NCBI GenBank assembly: GCA_900642245.1
Contig: CAAAJI010000261.1
Coordinates: forward strand, 68,383 to 79,480
Length of the DNA stretch: 11,098 nucleotides
Reading direction: 5' to 3'
Source: Fragilaria radians
Lineage: Eukaryota; Bacillariophyta; Fragilariophyceae; Fragilariales; Fragilariaceae
Under the pieces are notes generated by a model. That model had not been told where the DNA came from. It was given only the letters and a program-made list of their open reading frames with translations, and did not search any database. The translations under genes and the position numbers were made by a program. Shown piece after piece: positions 8,145 through 11,098 of the stretch (its first letter is position 1; the number at the start of each line of letters is the position of its first letter).

Positions 8145-8254
8145 GATTTCCAAGAAAGTATTATCTTGTCGTTGATATGAAATGTCTCCCGGACTGTGAA
8201 GCTTACATTAGACTGGAGTTTTTCTAGCTTCTCTTTGTTTCGGGATATTTCCAT
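8123..8254 (-). pseudogene. Decayed fragment of family X (X4)
   Basis: A 43-codon minus-strand frame includes VSFTVRETFHINDK (17-30) and SWKSQHA (34-40). These align with VTVQETIHINDLS and SWYSTHE of X1, with a few residues deleted between them and the Trp-Tyr now Trp-Lys. At the DNA level the plus strand reads GTTGATATGAAATGTCTCCCGGACTGTGA against ATTGATATGAATTGTCTCTTGGACTGTGA in X1. The rest of the protein is absent. The fragment is more divergent than X2 and keeps a Val-Arg-Glu that looks closer to my recollection of the wider family, so it may come from a different family member. Confidence 0.6.
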
Positions 8255-10096
8255 TCATAGACCTGTCCCCCATTAATATCAAAGGTTAAGGACAATGCAA
8301 GGAGACCAAGATTTAAAAAATAAAAAGGCTCAGTGTGTAGCAGTGTTTTGCGGAATAAAATAGCTTTTTGTTCTGTATTAAAAATGCACATTGATCAAGT
8401 CAGTCGAGTTATAGATGATAGGAATGCGGGATGAGGTAGTGAGAAATGTAGTTTTTGATTTGCCCCTTTCTCAGCAACTTACCCAACAAAGGTGCATCGA
8501 CTAGAGCATATGCCACTCTCCAACATTAATTTTGCCTTCTTTTTTGTCCGGGTTGTTTTCTGGGTATTCAGCTTTTTGATTCATTTATCAAGGTCTTATG
8601 ATACTATCATAATCCATCGTAAGCTGTGCTACATTGAAGTAGATTGAATATTAAAATATATCCCAGACTAATGGTACTAAGTGTTTATATTTATCGTATG
8701 GTGTGATTAGGGGTTAAACTGAGATTTCTGCCTGTGAGATGCTAAGACAAGGCAGGTCAACAAGTCTAGAGATCTGATTTGGTTGCGCAAGACTTGCGGA
8801 GTTCAGCTTTTGGCAACTTATTGAGGACATAGCAGAGGCTAAGGCAAAGCCTTCCAGCATGAAACTTTAGATCAGAGCGAAATGACGTAGAAGTGAGTTA
8901 TGTTAAGTGTCATTGAAATTGTTGATACAGAAATAGAAGAAAAGAATTATATAGCTGAGATGTCTATCTATGTGGTTAAAATTAGAAGAACCAGAGCGAT
9001 TCAATGCAGCAGGCAATAATCATTCAAAAAGCAATGTGAGGGCTTAATGGCAAGAGGCCATCAATTAAGAGTTTGTGGATATGACTAGCAAAAGAGTTTG
9101 GTATACAATCCAATAAAAGCAATATCATAAGGTAAAAAGCATGCTATAGACAAGGAGGTCTTCTAAGTTAAGAGGAGTGGCATATTTTTGGTCTGATTGG
9201 TGGTAAGCATGTACAGTTGAATATACGTTCTAGATTACACTCTCCTTACGCTAATGATATGCCCTTTAGGATCATTCTGTTTGATGGTCTGGAATCTAAA
9301 GGAAAAGTTTAATGGGATTCAACCTGAGTTCTTACATTGCCAAATAAAGGAGATCATCTTCATCAAGGCTGATACTGTTATTTGAAATATCTTGGAGAAT
9401 ACTATTAATGGGCTCTGGCAAGATGATTGACAGTTTAATAACATGCTGATCAAAGCATTGAAGAAGATGCAAAGCCTCTTTGGACTCCAGGAACCTTGAC
9501 AACATTTATTGGTGATTTTGATAGAGTTTGATCAAGGTACAATTATTAAGATTTTGGATCAAATGAAGGCTTTAGATGTGATTAACATCAGAAATATTAG
9601 CATATCTGGGAATATATAGTGTAAGTCTCATATATTTGACACATATAAAAGAGTGCTATCAAAGATGACACCCTAATGGTTGCCCTGCCAAGAATTATAC
9701 AATATTATTTTATAAATTTAGACAAAAGGAGAACCAGAACGTGTGGCTTTTGATGTTATCCTCATGAAAAGCCAATACAATACAGCCTAATGAATTCCAA
9801 CACATTTTCCTTTCCCTATACATGCATATTGATTGATAAGGTAGCTCTGAAGCATGGACCTATCCAGCGGGTACAACCTTCCATCAGACAACAAAAATGT
9901 ATAAATCTGAGTAATGCAAAAAGGAAAAATATTCTCACTCCGCCAAGTAGAGGGCAGTTTGAAAATCAGTTCTTGAAGGAAAATCGTCCACTTCCATCTT
10001 CGTTCGAAATTTTGAGAGAGATAATAATAGATCCGCAAGGAATGTCAACCAATTTTGAATGTGAAAGTTGAAGTCCAAGAGGTTGCACGTGAAATA
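8255..10096. other. Long gene-free region
   Basis: This stretch of about 1.8 kb is AT-rich and interrupted by stops in all frames I read. I found no family X, cox11 or repeat A pieces and no retroelement enzyme motif. A plus-strand 93-codon frame (9790-10071) near the 3' end of the convergent signalling gene has no recognisable domain. It may be chance, or an antisense or 3'-UTR segment. Decayed transposon is plausible but unproven. Confidence 0.35.
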
Positions 10097-11098
10097 TCAG
10101 GGTGATGCCCGAACATGTATGGAATCCATAGGACTACTATTCGATGTCGATTGTGGTTGTGGCGAATCACCGGAGGATGTTTGGAATAGGAGATGAAATT
10201 TACATTCCAAATGTTCTACCTTCGCGTGTGCGCCCCAACGAGAGTAGGCATCACGGGCTTGTACGAGATACGACGCACCCTCCCGATACTCTTCAAGCCG
10301 AAAGCATGCCATTGCAGCTCGTTCGAATGTCAGGGCTTCCACGTGAGATAGCTTACTCCGCTGAACTTCGTGAATTGCAGCATCAAAGCGCTGTTTTGTT
10401 GCTTCAAAAGTATTACTGCCGCTCTCGAATTGGGCAGATGTGACGGCTGCTTCTTCGGCAATCAGTAGAGAAAGAATGGGACGACAATTAACATTACCCT
10501 GCTCCATCCAAGTTTGTAATTTTTCAATTATTTGTCTGGCCTTGTCATGATACCGGCGCTCTCTAGTTTCTTCATAAAGATGCAATTGAGTCAAACAGTA
10601 TATCATTTTTAGCTGGTAGACAGTGAAATGCCAAAAGACCATCCTTTCATCTTTTTCTAACTCTTCCACCAATATTTCGGCTGAGCGGAAATTGTCGAAA
10701 TGATACGCAAGAAATAATTTGGATTTGATATAAGCTAATACCCCTCCAGTAAACTTGCGTGTATTCGTATCTTCTAGGAAAGTTTCCTCGTCCATGGCGG
10801 CACCTGTGAGTACCTGGGGATGTTCTGATTTGCCCATAAGATTGAGAACTTGTTGCCACACGGGTGCAATCATGGTTCGAAAGGCAGCATTCTGCTTGGC
10901 TGTAATATCGTCGAGACCTTCGCAGAAAGTTCGCATGTCCACTTCGACCTGAGACAACTTGACACCAGATTCCAAGCAACCCACTAGATAATTATGAGCT
11001 GCCAAGAAACTAAATTTTATATCCCCAACGGACATTCCCTTCTCATAGGCCATCATGAGACGCTTAAGAGATTTTCGATAAGCATGTTTCCAATGGCG
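10097..11098 (-). CDS. C-terminal part of a COG3899-type predicted ATPase / signalling protein (partial)
   Basis: The frame is open from the right edge to a stop at 10097-10099, giving 333 residues of a larger protein. It opens with HWKH, then LKRLMMAYEKGMSVGDI and FLAAHNYL. It ends with AFRLEEYREGASYL-like helices followed by YSRWGAHAKVEHLE (ACFRLEEYREGASYL and RWGAHAKVEHLE are the actual words). These features are typical of the helical, TPR-like region C-terminal to the AAA-type ATPase module in bacterial Ser/Thr kinase - ATPase - histidine kinase proteins and in their diatom homologues. In those proteins, kinase or ATPase domains lie upstream and GAF, histidine kinase or cyclase domains may follow. 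Here the protein stops about 50 residues after the WGA motif with a Ser/Pro/Gln-rich tail, so no kinase domain follows. The first internal Met (11056) is not the true start because the frame continues upstream. Confidence 0.75.
   Translation of the reverse strand, partial: RHWKHAYRKSLKRLMMAYEKGMSVGDIKFSFLAAHNYLVGCLESGVKLSQVEVDMRTFCEGLDDITAKQNAAFRTMIAPVWQQVLNLMGKSEHPQVLTGAAMDEETFLEDTNTRKFTGGVLAYIKSKLFLAYHFDNFRSAEILVEELEKDERMVFWHFTVYQLKMIYCLTQLHLYEETRERRYHDKARQIIEKLQTWMEQGNVNCRPILSLLIAEEAAVTSAQFESGSNTFEATKQRFDAAIHEVQRSKLSHVEALTFERAAMACFRLEEYREGASYLVQARDAYSRWGAHAKVEHLECKFHLLFQTSSGDSPQPQSTSNSSPMDSIHVRASP

Noticed and set aside
9790..10071. Plus-strand frame of 93 codons downstream of the signalling gene
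   Set aside because: It overlaps a similar-length minus-strand frame and shows no family signature. It could be chance or part of a 3' UTR.
10755..10979. Alternative frames overlapping the COG3899-type region on both strands
   Set aside because: They are shorter shadows of the recognised minus-strand coding frame.
1..11098. CRISPR arrays, tRNA or rRNA genes, long terminal repeats
   Set aside because: I saw no regularly spaced short repeats, no tRNA T-arm-like boxes in a cloverleaf context, and no long identical repeats flanking a retroelement body.

Overview
The window looks like nuclear DNA of a eukaryotic alga, most likely a diatom. The evidence is protein-level: a nuclear Cox11 with a mitochondrial-type N-terminus, the C-terminal part of a large COG3899-type signalling ATPase (a family expanded in diatoms), and an uncharacterised protein family that I associate with diatoms. 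Genes are sparse, spacers are AT-rich, and there is no operon-like packing. I could run no search, so the lineage call is an inference.

Layout. Bases 1-567 are upstream spacer. Bases 568-1455 (+) encode a complete Cox11, the copper chaperone for cytochrome c oxidase assembly. Its 3' end and 3' flank recur as two decayed fragments at about 1774-2130 and 5143-5390. Bases 3192-3893 (-) encode an intact 233-residue protein of unknown function, called family X here. A second, about three-quarters identical copy lies at 6193-6834 (-), and its reading frame is broken near the ancestral N-terminus. Two further decayed X fragments lie on the same strand at about 7225-7380 and 8123-8254. X1 and X2 sit in a duplicated block of about 1.1 kb (3024-4153 and 6091-7162). 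X1 is also flanked by direct repeats at 2498-2732 and 4154-4327. A decayed Gag-like zinc knuckle at 7986-8144 (+) hints at an old Copia/CoDi retroelement. Bases 8255-10096 contain nothing I recognise. Bases 10097-11098 (-) are the C-terminal 333 codons of the COG3899-type protein, which runs off the right edge.

The genes do not form an obvious pathway. The main theme is repeated local duplication and decay: three versions of the cox11 tail, four of the X locus and two of the flanking repeat. The X family, with its strongly conserved core and unknown role, is the best candidate for something undescribed.
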